DNA of 11,610 nt, from assembly GCA_902984215.1 (NCBI GenBank), contig CADWAF010002777.1:1-11610 (forward strand), given 5' to 3'. Under the pieces are notes generated by a model that was not told the origin of the DNA, did no database searches, and was given only the letters and a program-made list of their open reading frames with translations. This stretch comes from Willaertia magna. Taxonomy: Eukaryota > Heterolobosea > Eutetramitea > Acrasida > Naegleriidae. Shown here piece after piece: positions 1-6,934 of the stretch (within the stretch, counting starts at the first letter, position 1; each line of letters begins with the position of its first letter). A program made the translations under genes and the position numbers.

Positions 1-1487
1 TGACTCTTTAAAGCTTTACTTTGAGTTAAACCATTACCTAATTGACCATATTGATTGCTACCCCAACTATATAAAGTAGAATCAGTTTCACTAATAGCAA
101 CAACATGTTCATTACCAGTTGCTAAGGCTTTAAATCCAGAAATTGAAACACCAACGCTTTGTAAAGCACTACCATCTCCTACTTGTCCATAACTATTCTT
201 TCCACTAACATAAACAAGCTTAACACTACCAAATTTACTTGTAGTAACAACATACAATAAATGATCATCTCCAACACTAACGGAATACAAAGCATTAGGT
301 AAAGGTGATGTTGTACTTTCAACCCATTTTAAAGCACTTCCCGCTTCTTCGTAATTTTTTCCAAATAACTTTACAGTTCCATTTTTAAAAGTAATTACGG
401 AAACATATGAACCTAGCGCAATATCATTGACATCATTCAAAACGGACATTGGAGTATCAAATTTACTGACATAGGTACTTCCTTTAAATCCTAAAGCTAA
501 TTGACCATAGGTATTATCACCAAATGCATATAAATCACCACTATCTAATAAAATCATTGAATGTTGATTTCCAGTTGCAATTTTTTTAATGGTATTACTG
601 TTACTGACACTATTTAAAGGTATTTGTGTTGGTGTATGTGTTGAATTTAAATTTTGTAAACCTAATTGTCCTTTTTCATTATTACCAAATGCATAAACTT
701 TTTGATCTTGAGTTAAAATTAAAGTAAAATCCTTTCCAGCACTCATTTGTAAAATTGTTGAAAAGGAAAAATCAATTTTTGTTGGAGTTTTAATTGTGGT
801 AGTAGCTTCAGTTACGGTTTGACCTAATTGTCCATGTTGATTACTACCCCAACCATAAACATTATTATTATTTGTAACGTAAAAAGAATGTTCATTTCCA
901 GCAATAATTAACTTGATACCTTCTGCGGATTGTAAAACAATTGGTGTTTCTAATTTATCAGTTAAGGATCCGTCACCAAGTTGGCCAACATTATTTTTAC
1001 CCCATGCATACAATTTACCGGAATTTGTTAGCGCCAAAAAATGTTCTGTTCTTCCCGCCAAATTTACAATTTGTTCATTTGAAAAAAAAGCCTGTTGTTT
1101 TTCTATAGAGGAAGAGACTGTTTCTACATTTACGGATCCAAATACATATTTACCTTTACCACTTCCATAAAGTTTACCGTTAGAAGAGAGAATGAATGAG
1201 TTATAACTAGTTGCTAATACTTTGGATACTTGGACAGCTGTTGATGGGTCAACATATTCAGTTGGTGTTAATCCGTTAATTGACATTTGAATAGGATTGT
1301 TAGATTGTGTTAAAACTTCTTGGTTTAATTGTTGGAATTGATTCGAACCATAACCTAACCAAGTTGTTTCAGCAATAACTAAATGGTTAGATATGAATAG
1401 AATCACCAACATAATGAGGGATATCATGAGAAAAGAACTCTTATTATCTTTTCGTTTAACAAAATGATAATTGTTTGTTGTTGACAT
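1..1487 (-). CDS. Secreted or membrane-anchored RCC1-repeat protein (3' end outside window)
   Basis: Reading the minus strand from the ATG at 1487 gives 495 uninterrupted codons that leave the window at base 1, so the C-terminus is missing. Residues 1-20 are polar and basic. A hydrophobic stretch follows (about 20-41, ending LVIAETTW), which is either a signal peptide cut near VIA or a type II membrane anchor. The rest is RCC1-type beta-propeller repeats: I count about nine, each with a hydrophobic-Tyr-x-[WFS]-G-x-N/K core often followed by GQLG (for example LYAWGKNNVGQLGDGS, VYGWGSNQHGQLGQ, LYSWGSNQYGQLGNG). The fourth-from-last to second-last repeats are more divergent. RCC1 proteins are usually nuclear Ran exchange factors or cytosolic scaffolds; the N-terminal hydrophobic segment makes a lumenal or extracellular propeller likely here. 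The family call is firm; ligand and role are unknown. No introns are apparent. Confidence 0.9.
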   Translation of the reverse strand, partial: MSTTNNYHFVKRKDNKSSFLMISLIMLVILFISNHLVIAETTWLGYGSNQFQQLNQEVLTQSNNPIQMSINGLTPTEYVDPSTAVQVSKVLATSYNSFILSSNGKLYGSGKGKYVFGSVNVETVSSSIEKQQAFFSNEQIVNLAGRTEHFLALTNSGKLYAWGKNNVGQLGDGSLTDKLETPIVLQSAEGIKLIIAGNEHSFYVTNNNNVYGWGSNQHGQLGQTVTEATTTIKTPTKIDFSFSTILQMSAGKDFTLILTQDQKVYAFGNNEKGQLGLQNLNSTHTPTQIPLNSVSNSNTIKKIATGNQHSMILLDSGDLYAFGDNTYGQLALGFKGSTYVSKFDTPMSVLNDVNDIALGSYVSVITFKNGTVKLFGKNYEEAGSALKWVESTTSPLPNALYSVSVGDDHLLYVVTTSKFGSVKLVYVSGKNSYGQVGDGSALQSVGVSISGFKALATGNEHVVAISETDSTLYSWGSNQYGQLGNGLTQSKALKS

Positions 1488-2154
1488 TGTTGACACTTCT
1501 TGTTGTTGTTTAACTTTATTAAAAAGTGTTTATTATTGGATTCGGCTCTCTAATAACAATTTGAAAAATCTTTTGCAAAACGATTCGCTCCTATTTCTTT
1601 CTTTTTCAGAGTGAAATTTTTTGTTTTTTAGAGAACTAGTTGGATATTTTTTTTTAACTTTTGAAATTATCGTTGAGAAGGGTTTCTGGTTTCGATTTAG
1701 TGTTAGGGTGTTTGTCATGACAATTGACAGGTGAAAATTGAGGAATTTACAACAATATGCATCTAAAATGCGATTTTTCTATTAGGAACTCGTTTATTTC
1801 AAATGGCTTTTGGTGTTGGTGAGGGTTTTGAAAGGGCGAGTTACATACTGTTTTATTAACGGAACTAACGAGTGCAGTTTAAAAATTGAATAGGCAATGG
1901 TGCACTCTTTGGGTTAATTCATTTCCTCGTTTCTAGATATTCATTGTATAGAAGCTGAAATAAGTGATGTATTGCTCACAAGTTTGATTTATTTATTGAC
2001 TATTATATAGCACTGCATCTACTTGATACAAACAATGCATTGTTTATTCATATTTCAGTTGCATAATTTTCAATGTACTTTGAATAGCATTCTTCTTCAT
2101 GTTGATGTTTTGATAGAAACAACTTGTACAAATAAATATATTCTCGGAATAAAA
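1488..2154. promoter_or_regulatory. Divergent intergenic region between the RCC1 and C39-peptidase genes
   Basis: This 667-base stretch separates two divergently transcribed genes and should hold both promoters and 5' leaders. It is less AT-rich than the 3' intergenic regions. A 61-codon minus-strand frame (1533-1718) is Lys/Ser-rich with no recognisable domain, and I do not call it a gene. A 7-base inverted repeat (GAGTGCA at 1870-1876, TGCACTC at 1901-1907) is within chance expectation. In-frame codons upstream of the C39 gene (2023-2154) could extend that protein but look like leader sequence. I recognise no known promoter element. Confidence 0.5.
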
Positions 2155-2916
2155 ATGTGTAGAATAAGGACAAGTAGTTCTTTCATTTTTCCAATAATTA
2201 TTGCATTCTTCATCCTAATAGTAACCGTAATAGTGGTCAGTTCGGAAGAAGAACCAACAACAAGCAAACAAGTAGTGTCACCTTCTTCTTTCTTTATACC
2301 TAATGTACCAATAATAAATCAATATAAAGAGGGATTACCTACAGGATGTGAATGTACAGCTCTAGCCCAACTATTGATATGGTCAGGAATACCAACTAAC
2401 CCAAAACAATTAGCAATAATGATTCGTAAAGAACCTTATCCATTTCCCTTTGATAAAACAACTTATTACGGAGGAAATCCACATCGAGCATTCGTTGGTG
2501 ACCCATTCTCATCAAGTTTAGGAATGGGTGTTTTTGACTTGCCTATAGCTCAACTTATCCATGAATTTCATCTTTCAAATAATTCCTATCCTTACAAGCC
2601 TAAAGTTTTATCTTCCTTACCTTTTAATAACATTTTAGAATATTTAGCAATGAGTAGAACCCCAATTGTTGTATGGACAACATTAAAACAAAGAGAACCA
2701 AGAGTTACTGAACAATGGTATGATTATAAAAATGTTTTTAATTTAATTCAATGGAAATCACCTGAACATGCAGTTACATTAGTTGGTTTTAATGAAACTC
2801 ACGTTCAAGTAAATGATGTAGATTTAGGTGAATCTGTGTTTTATGATCGTAATTTATTTGCAAAACATTATGTTGAGATTGGAAGTTTTGCTGTTGGTAT
2901 TGAAAGAATATTTTAA
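2155..2916 (+). CDS. Secreted C39-like (YvpB-type, Peptidase_C39_2) cysteine peptidase
   Basis: The ATG at 2155 gives 253 aa and is preferred over the in-frame ATG at 2023. It has an A-rich context (AAAAATGTG), and the protein then opens with a short basic segment plus a hydrophobic signal or anchor (about residues 9-29, ending VSSEEE). Residues 48-250 match the papain-like C39_2 fold of bacterial cell-surface proteins such as YvpB. VPIINQYKEGLPTGCECTAL carries the probable catalytic Cys65. GGNPHRAFVGDP is a family signature. TPIVVWTTL precedes EHAVTLVGF with His205, and VNDV supplies Asn220/Asp221 as third catalytic or oxyanion residues. All key positions are intact, so an active thiol hydrolase is plausible; its substrate is unknown. 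Unlike true bacteriocin-export C39 peptidases, no ABC transporter is attached. The family is mainly bacterial, so lateral acquisition is possible, but base composition matches the neighbours and suggests it is not recent. Confidence 0.82.
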   Translation: MCRIRTSSSFIFPIIIAFFILIVTVIVVSSEEEPTTSKQVVSPSSFFIPNVPIINQYKEGLPTGCECTALAQLLIWSGIPTNPKQLAIMIRKEPYPFPFDKTTYYGGNPHRAFVGDPFSSSLGMGVFDLPIAQLIHEFHLSNNSYPYKPKVLSSLPFNNILEYLAMSRTPIVVWTTLKQREPRVTEQWYDYKNVFNLIQWKSPEHAVTLVGFNETHVQVNDVDLGESVFYDRNLFAKHYVEIGSFAVGIERIF

Positions 2917-3162
2917 TAATTAGTTTTTTTTTAATAATTATAGTTTTTTTTATAATTTAAATAGTATGAATTATAATTTTGAATTAATAAAATTTAGTAA
3001 ATTTAGTAACATATTTGGTTAAATATTTATTTAAATTTGATATTTTAATTATTAAGAATTTTTTTTAACAATATTTACAACAGCTCACAATTCGTTTATT
3101 ATTTACAAAATTTAATCACATTGTGGTTTACAAAATTTAAACAAAATAATTATAAAACAAAA
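2917..3162. other. Shared 3' region of two convergent genes with TGTAAATA motifs
   Basis: About 246 extremely AT-rich bases separate the stops of the C39 gene and the antistasin-like gene. Poly-T runs occur just after the C39 stop (2926-2950). In the sense direction of the antistasin-like gene, two exact TGTAAATA octamers lie downstream of its stop (plus-strand 3100-3107 and 3072-3079). They may be 3'-UTR protein-binding or processing signals. No reading frame of note is present. Confidence 0.5.
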
Positions 3163-3663
3163 TTAAATTAAAGGATCTTCATTACATAAACAAATTAAAC
3201 AACCACTAGGTGCTCTTCTATATCCAAATGGACAAACTAAATTACATGGCGCAAAAGATGGACAAAAATTTGGTTGTTGTCTACATTTACAAATTTCACA
3301 TCTAGTTACAGGATCAATTTCAAAACCATATTCACAATAAATTAAACATGTAACTGGTGGACATGTTGGATAATTTGGATTATCATGACATTTACAAAAT
3401 GGACAACCAGTAACTTTATTTATTCCATAAGAAATACCGTTGGGACATATTTGATTACAAATTAGATATAAACTTGGATCGCAACGTTGAATTGGAATGG
3501 GTCTTCCATAAGGTGGTATTAAGGATGAGGCTTGTTGTTCTTCTTGTTGTTGTGGTGTTTGACAGTGAATGAAGGAGGCTGCCTTATGGTTGTTGTTAAA
3601 ATGTGTATTGAATAGAAAGATAATGAAAATGAAGGAAATGACAGTTGAAAGAATACGTTTCAT
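3163..3663 (-). CDS. Small secreted cysteine-rich protein with three antistasin-like repeats
   Basis: The gene is 166 codons with no intron; the ATG at 3663 follows an A/T-rich leader. Residues 4-18 are a hydrophobic signal peptide. A Gln/Glu-rich linker (about 35-48) comes next. Three cysteine modules then occupy 61-92, 101-127 and 134-160. Each has six cysteines in the order C-x(4-7)-C-x3-C-x(10-13)-C-x2-C-x-C and ends CPFCKC, CEICKC or CLICLC, which is the antistasin-type pattern of protease inhibitors best known from leeches and other animals. Eighteen cysteines in the modules would allow full disulfide pairing. A secreted disulfide-rich protein, perhaps a peptidase inhibitor or adhesive module, is inferred; inhibition cannot be judged because reactive loops vary. 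It converges on the C39 peptidase gene (stops about 250 bases apart), but a functional link is only a guess. Confidence 0.78.
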   Translation of the reverse strand: MKRILSTVISFIFIIFLFNTHFNNNHKAASFIHCQTPQQQEEQQASSLIPPYGRPIPIQRCDPSLYLICNQICPNGISYGINKVTGCPFCKCHDNPNYPTCPPVTCLIYCEYGFEIDPVTRCEICKCRQQPNFCPSFAPCNLVCPFGYRRAPSGCLICLCNEDPLI

Positions 3664-3978
3664 AATGATTGTTTTGTTTGGGTTAATTTTTTTTTTAAGA
3701 TTACAACAATCGTTGTAAAGATTTTTTAAATTAGTTTTATAGCTAACAAATGATTTGACGGAATAATTACTTTAGAAGTAAATTTCTTTTTACTAAAAAC
3801 GTTTTGCTAACCGTTCACAAGATGATTTTTGCTATTACAATGGTAATTTTAATTTTAATGGAAAGATACTGGAAATTATAATTTACTCAAAAAAAGAAGG
3901 AATTTTCTACATTATCTTTTTCCTTAATTGCAAAGATTTTTAGCAACCAAACATTTAATTAAGTCAACTGTAAAATAT
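3664..3978. other. Intergenic upstream of the antistasin-like gene; no gene seen
   Basis: This 315-base AT-rich stretch lies upstream of the antistasin-like gene and should contain its promoter. It has homopolymer A and T runs but no convincing reading frame, RNA gene or repeat. Confidence 0.4.
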
Positions 3979-4095
3979 TTACATGAATAAGCAAGCTTTA
4001 GATTCTTCTTCTCTTTCTTGCTTTTCAGTAGTGGTAGCTGCTATATATTGTTCTATTAATGTTAAAACATCTTGTTGTTCTTTATAATAAATCTC
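3979..4095 (-). CDS. Orphan 3' exon or gene remnant ending in a CaaX-like box
   Basis: On the minus strand an open stretch of 38 codons runs from after a TGA (4096-4098) to a TAA at 3979-3981 and has no ATG of its own at the 5' end. It has coding character: an amphipathic segment (QQDVLTLIEQYIAATTTEKQ), then a charged run, then the last four residues CLFM. Cys-aliphatic-x-Met at the extreme C-terminus is the farnesylation-type CaaX pattern seen on small GTPases, some phosphatases and some F-box proteins. The upstream minus strand contains no GTPase motifs and has stops in all frames nearby, so I could not build the rest of the gene. It may be the last exon of a spliced gene, a decayed gene, or chance. 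A TGTAAATA octamer overlaps the stop, as seen downstream of other genes here. Confidence 0.35.
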   Translation of the reverse strand, partial: EIYYKEQQDVLTLIEQYIAATTTEKQEREEESKACLFM

Positions 4096-4129
4096 TCATT
4101 AATTTCAAGTAATTAATTTTACAACTTTA

Positions 4130-4375
4130 CATTCGATATTTTAATTTTAAATACAATTCTTTACAATTTACACTACTTTCAAAATTTTCTAAACATCCTT
4201 AAATTCTTTACAACAATAAAATAATTGTTTAAATTCTGTTTTTAAAAAAAAATAAAACCAAATAAAATTATCTGAAAAATTTCATTAAATAATTTATTGA
4301 CATGTGATATAAACTTAAAATATCTAAATAATTACAATAATCCAAAAATAACAGTGAAAACCAGTTTATAGACAT
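4130..4375 (-). pseudogene. Possible decayed F-box gene fragment
   Basis: Minus-strand 4375-4268 encodes 35 residues including LDYCNYLDILSLYHMSINYL, which resembles an F-box helix core (hydrophobic-x-x-Y-L-D-x-L-x-L-x-x-S). Farther downstream in other frames are short coding-like pieces, EFKQLFYCCKEFKDV and then NCKELYLKLKYRM, each ended by a stop or frame change. Such K-x-L-Y strings could be what follows an F-box. The simplest reading is a degenerate F-box gene, perhaps joined originally to the CaaX-tailed piece next to it. The similarity is weak and AT-rich DNA easily yields Leu/Tyr/Lys-rich peptides, so confidence is low. Confidence 0.2.
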
Positions 4376-4670
4376 TATTTTTAAAATTTATTACAACCTT
4401 TTAAAATAATGTATACAATAGATATACTTATAAATATATCAAAAATACAACATTAAATTGTATTTCTACGCTTAAAACGTTGCTGTCTTTTTTAAAAGAC
4501 TCAACCATTAATTGACTAGAAGGATGTTTTAAAAGACAATTAACATTCTACTAAGGAATATTCGCAAAGGACATCATAAGCGCAAGTACGCCTCAAACGC
4601 AGCTTGTCACTAGTCTCTCTTCAAGGATAATAAAAACATCTGTAAAAAAAAAACAATTTAACAAAGCAAA
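4376..4670 (+). promoter_or_regulatory. Upstream region of the polybasic-protein gene
   Basis: This region contains the presumed promoter and leader of the gene starting at 4671. A near-palindromic GTCTTTTTTAAAAGAC lies at 4485-4500, and its right half recurs as GTTTTAAAAGAC around 4526-4537. A more GC-rich island (about 4560-4625) precedes an A-rich leader ending right before the ATG. No known element is recognised, and the island has no tRNA-like A or B box. Confidence 0.35.
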
Positions 4671-5507
4671 ATGAGAGCTAGTTATTTATTAACTCTTTTA
4701 CTTTTAACTTTATGTATTATAATTACATTTCTTGCAACTGACAATACTACTGTGTATGCGAGAAAAGCCACTAAACCAAGAGTTGTTGTAAACAACTTTA
4801 AAAAATATAGAGCTAGACCAGTTAAAACTATATTAAAATTAAGAAAATTAAGAAAATTAAATAAAAAGTTAAATAAAACACAAAAATTAAGAAAAGTAAA
4901 TAGAAAATTAAATAGAAAATTAAAAAAGTTAAACAGAAAATTAGGAAAGAAAGCAAGAAAAGTGGTACAAAAAATTGCATTAAAAGTAGATGCAGTAAAG
5001 GCTAAGGCTAGATTAGCTAAAAGACAAGCGAGGTTAGCAGCTAAAGTTGCTGCAAGAAAGGCTAGATTAGCAAAAAGAGCAGCTCAAAGAAAAGTTGAAA
5101 AAGTTAAATTCGAAGCCGAAAAACAAGCAAAAAAGATTAGAAGATTAACTAGATTAGTAGCTAGAAAGGCTAGAAGGGTTGCAAGATTATTAAAGTTAGC
5201 AGCTAAACAAGCAAAACAATCTATTGCAACTAAATTAGCAGCAAAGAAAGCAAAATTAGAAGCAAGAAAGGTAGCTCTCAAATTAAAGAAAGTAAAGGCA
5301 ATTGCTAAGAAGGTTGCTAATAAAGTTGTACAAGCAAGAAAAGTTGCTAAGAGAGTAGCAAAGAAAGTTAACGCTCAAGCAGTAAAAGCAGCAAGAAAGG
5401 CTAAATTAGCAGCAAGAAAGGCAGTAAAGAAGGCAAAAAAGTTAGCAAAGAAATTGAATAAGAAATTAAGTAAGAAGGTAAAGAAGATTGTTCAGAAGAA
5501 GAAATAA
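4671..5507 (+). CDS. Signal-peptide-bearing polybasic Lys/Arg/Ala-rich protein
   Basis: The product is 278 aa from an ATG in an A-rich context (CAAAATGAG). Residues 1-22 form a clear hydrophobic signal peptide (YLLTLLLLTLCIIITFL). A short Thr/Asn segment follows. From about residue 31 onward nearly everything is Lys, Arg, Ala, Leu or Val, with only a handful of acidic and aromatic residues. An N-terminal half of Leu/Lys/Asn units (KLRKLRKLNKKLNK style) passes into Ala/Lys/Arg units (AARKARLAKRAA style). Hydrophobic residues recur every three to four positions, predicting long cationic amphipathic helices, and the charge resembles histone H1 tails. The signal peptide argues for secretion or a lumenal compartment. 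Roles such as binding extracellular polyanions, membrane disruption or packaging within granules are guesses. I know no family for it; low complexity makes database matches to histone-like proteins unreliable. No intron is seen. Confidence 0.75.
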   Translation: MRASYLLTLLLLTLCIIITFLATDNTTVYARKATKPRVVVNNFKKYRARPVKTILKLRKLRKLNKKLNKTQKLRKVNRKLNRKLKKLNRKLGKKARKVVQKIALKVDAVKAKARLAKRQARLAAKVAARKARLAKRAAQRKVEKVKFEAEKQAKKIRRLTRLVARKARRVARLLKLAAKQAKQSIATKLAAKKAKLEARKVALKLKKVKAIAKKVANKVVQARKVAKRVAKKVNAQAVKAARKAKLAARKAVKKAKKLAKKLNKKLSKKVKKIVQKKK

Positions 5508-5899
5508 AGGTTGTAATGTTAGAATTTATAATTTATTATTACTGACCTATTGTAAATTATTTAATTTAGTCAATTTTAACTTCTTTTTACAACATCAGCC
5601 ATATCAACCTATAAACTATAATTCTTATAAAGATTCACCATTGTAATGTAATTGTAAAACAATACAGAAGGAGCTCCGCAAAAAACAATTATTAAAGCTT
5701 AATTGGTAAACAAATAAAAATTCGTGTTCCGACCGCAAAACATGTTAAAATCGTGAAAAACTTCGTATTGCGAAATATTCGCTGAAAAGCGCCAAACCTG
5801 AATTTTCAAACAACAAACAGAAAGAAAGAACAACAGAAAAAGAAGAAGCAAATTGTTAAACAATAATAACAATAACAATAACAATAATAATAGACTATT
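5508..5899. promoter_or_regulatory. Intergenic: 3' region of the polybasic gene and promoter of the sterol oxidase gene
   Basis: The first part is AT-rich 3' flank with TGTAAATTA at 5551-5559. From about 5700 the composition becomes less AT-rich, as expected for a promoter. GCGCCAAA at 5789-5796 (TTTGGCGC on the other strand) matches the E2F/DP consensus. An A/C-rich leader and an imperfect (AAC/AAT)n tract (about 5861-5892) run up to the ATG. A 61-codon Leu-rich minus-strand frame (5699-5884) is only the reverse reading of this repeat. No gene is seen. Confidence 0.45.
5861..5892. repeat. AAT/AAC trinucleotide-like microsatellite in the 5' leader
   Basis: The tract consists of AACAATAATAACAATAAC-type units immediately upstream of the sterol oxidase ATG. 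It is likely transcribed as part of the 5' leader. Length polymorphism would be expected; no function is shown by the sequence. Confidence 0.6.
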
Positions 5900-6781
5900 A
5901 TGAATACTACCATTCTAAATAATACTAACAGTAACAGTAATACTAGTTCATTAGATTGGACTAGAGGAGTTGACCTAAACAATTTACGTTGGGATGAAAC
6001 GATATATTATTATATTCGTTCTAACTATTCGGAATTTGAGATAACAGTATGGGTTTCAATTGCTTATCTATTCATCATGTATACAGTATTAGGCTTACCA
6101 TGGTGGTTATTAAAAACATTTAAACCTAAATTCTTATATAAATATAAATTACAACCTAATAAAGAAGAAACAAGACAAACAGATTGGGGATGTATTCTTC
6201 AATTAACAATTAATCATTTATCTGTTATTCCATTACTTTACTTTAATTATCCAATTTTGAAATGGAGAGGAACAAGTTATGATTTACCATTACCTTCATG
6301 GACAGATATGTTATTAAGAAGTTTAATCTTTTTAATTATAGAAGATGCTTGGTTCTATTGGATTCATCGTTTCTTACATACAGAATGGGGTTATAAAAAC
6401 ATTCATTGTACTCATCATGAATATCAAACACCTATCGGATATTGTTCTTCATATGCTTCTCTTATTGAATTCTTAATCTTAGGTGTAGGTTCTTTTATAG
6501 GTCCTTTTGCTATCGGATGTCCACATATTGTAGGATGGTGGGTATGGATGACTATTAGACAAATTGAAGCAATGGATTGTCATACTGGATTTGATTTTCC
6601 ATGGAGTTTACATAATATAATACCTTTCTATTGTGGTGCTGTTCATCATGATCATCATCATAAAACTTATAATGGTAATTTTGCAAGTACTTTTACTTGG
6701 TGGGATTATTATATGGGAACTGATAAGGCTTATAGAGATTGGTTAAAGAAATATGAAGCAAAGAAGGTTAAAACTCAATAA
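5900..6781 (+). CDS. C-4 methylsterol monooxygenase (sterol desaturase/fatty acid hydroxylase superfamily)
   Basis: The protein is 293 aa, close to the usual length of ERG25/MSMO1/plant SMO enzymes. These are ER-membrane non-haem di-iron oxygenases that oxidise the 4-alpha methyl group of sterol intermediates using O2 and cytochrome b5 electrons. The three histidine clusters are present in order: HRFLH at 156-160, HCTHH at 169-173 and HHDHHH at 249-254, with a further conserved His in DCHTGFDFPW (228). The C-terminal FASTFTWWDYYMGTD block (261-275) is also typical. Hydrophobic segments lie near 48-70, 100-118, 138-153 and 186-215, placing the histidines on the cytosolic face. The first 17 residues are Asn/Ser/Thr-rich and not conserved. 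No C-terminal dilysine ER signal is present (it ends KTQ). The 4,4-dimethyl versus 4-monomethyl specificity (SMO1/SMO2) cannot be told from sequence alone. No intron. Confidence 0.92.
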   Translation: MNTTILNNTNSNSNTSSLDWTRGVDLNNLRWDETIYYYIRSNYSEFEITVWVSIAYLFIMYTVLGLPWWLLKTFKPKFLYKYKLQPNKEETRQTDWGCILQLTINHLSVIPLLYFNYPILKWRGTSYDLPLPSWTDMLLRSLIFLIIEDAWFYWIHRFLHTEWGYKNIHCTHHEYQTPIGYCSSYASLIEFLILGVGSFIGPFAIGCPHIVGWWVWMTIRQIEAMDCHTGFDFPWSLHNIIPFYCGAVHHDHHHKTYNGNFASTFTWWDYYMGTDKAYRDWLKKYEAKKVKTQ

Positions 6782-6788
6782 TTAGTTT

Positions 6789-6891
6789 TTGTAAATTAAT
6801 ATTTTAGGATTGAAAATTAAAAAAAAATTTTGATGAACTATTTGTTGTAAAGTGTTTAATGTTCAAAGAGCATATTGTAAATTAATATTTT
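6789..6891 (+). repeat. 17-base direct repeat in the 3' flank of the sterol oxidase gene
   Basis: TTGTAAATTAATATTTT occurs exactly at 6789-6805 and again at 6875-6891, both within about 110 bases of the stop. Each contains TGTAAATTA, which resembles a PUF-protein recognition element (UGUAnAnUA class). In AT-rich DNA a 17-base exact repeat 86 bases apart is still notable. It may be a duplicated 3'-UTR element or a local duplication. The rest of the 6782-6934 gap holds nothing recognisable. Confidence 0.55.
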
Positions 6892-6934
6892 TCAGAGTGC
6901 TTTACAACTGAAAGTTTATATTTATAAAAAAAAA

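Noticed and set aside
913..1170. 85-codon plus-strand frame
   Set aside because: It lies wholly antisense within the RCC1-repeat gene, which has clear repeat motifs; it is a shadow.
1533..1718. 61-codon minus-strand frame upstream of the RCC1 gene
   Set aside because: Lys/Ser-rich, no recognisable domain or signal, and in the promoter/leader zone. It could at most be an upstream frame.
1870..1907. Inverted repeat GAGTGCA/TGCACTC
   Set aside because: Only 7 base pairs with a 24-base loop, within chance, and not at a gene end.
2023..2154. N-terminal extension of the C39 peptidase to an earlier ATG
   Set aside because: The downstream ATG at 2155 directly precedes a good signal sequence in an A-rich context; the extension would bury that signal.
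4560..4625. GC-richer island considered as a tRNA or small RNA gene
   Set aside because: I could not fold a cloverleaf and saw no A-box or B-box sequence; promoter DNA is the simpler reading.
5084..5281. 65-codon minus-strand hydrophobic frame
   Set aside because: It is the reverse reading of the Lys/Ala-rich gene; Lys and Ala codons read backwards give Phe, Leu, Ala and Cys.
5699..5884. 61-codon Leu-rich minus-strand frame
   Set aside because: Its Leu run is the reverse complement of the AAC/AAT microsatellite.
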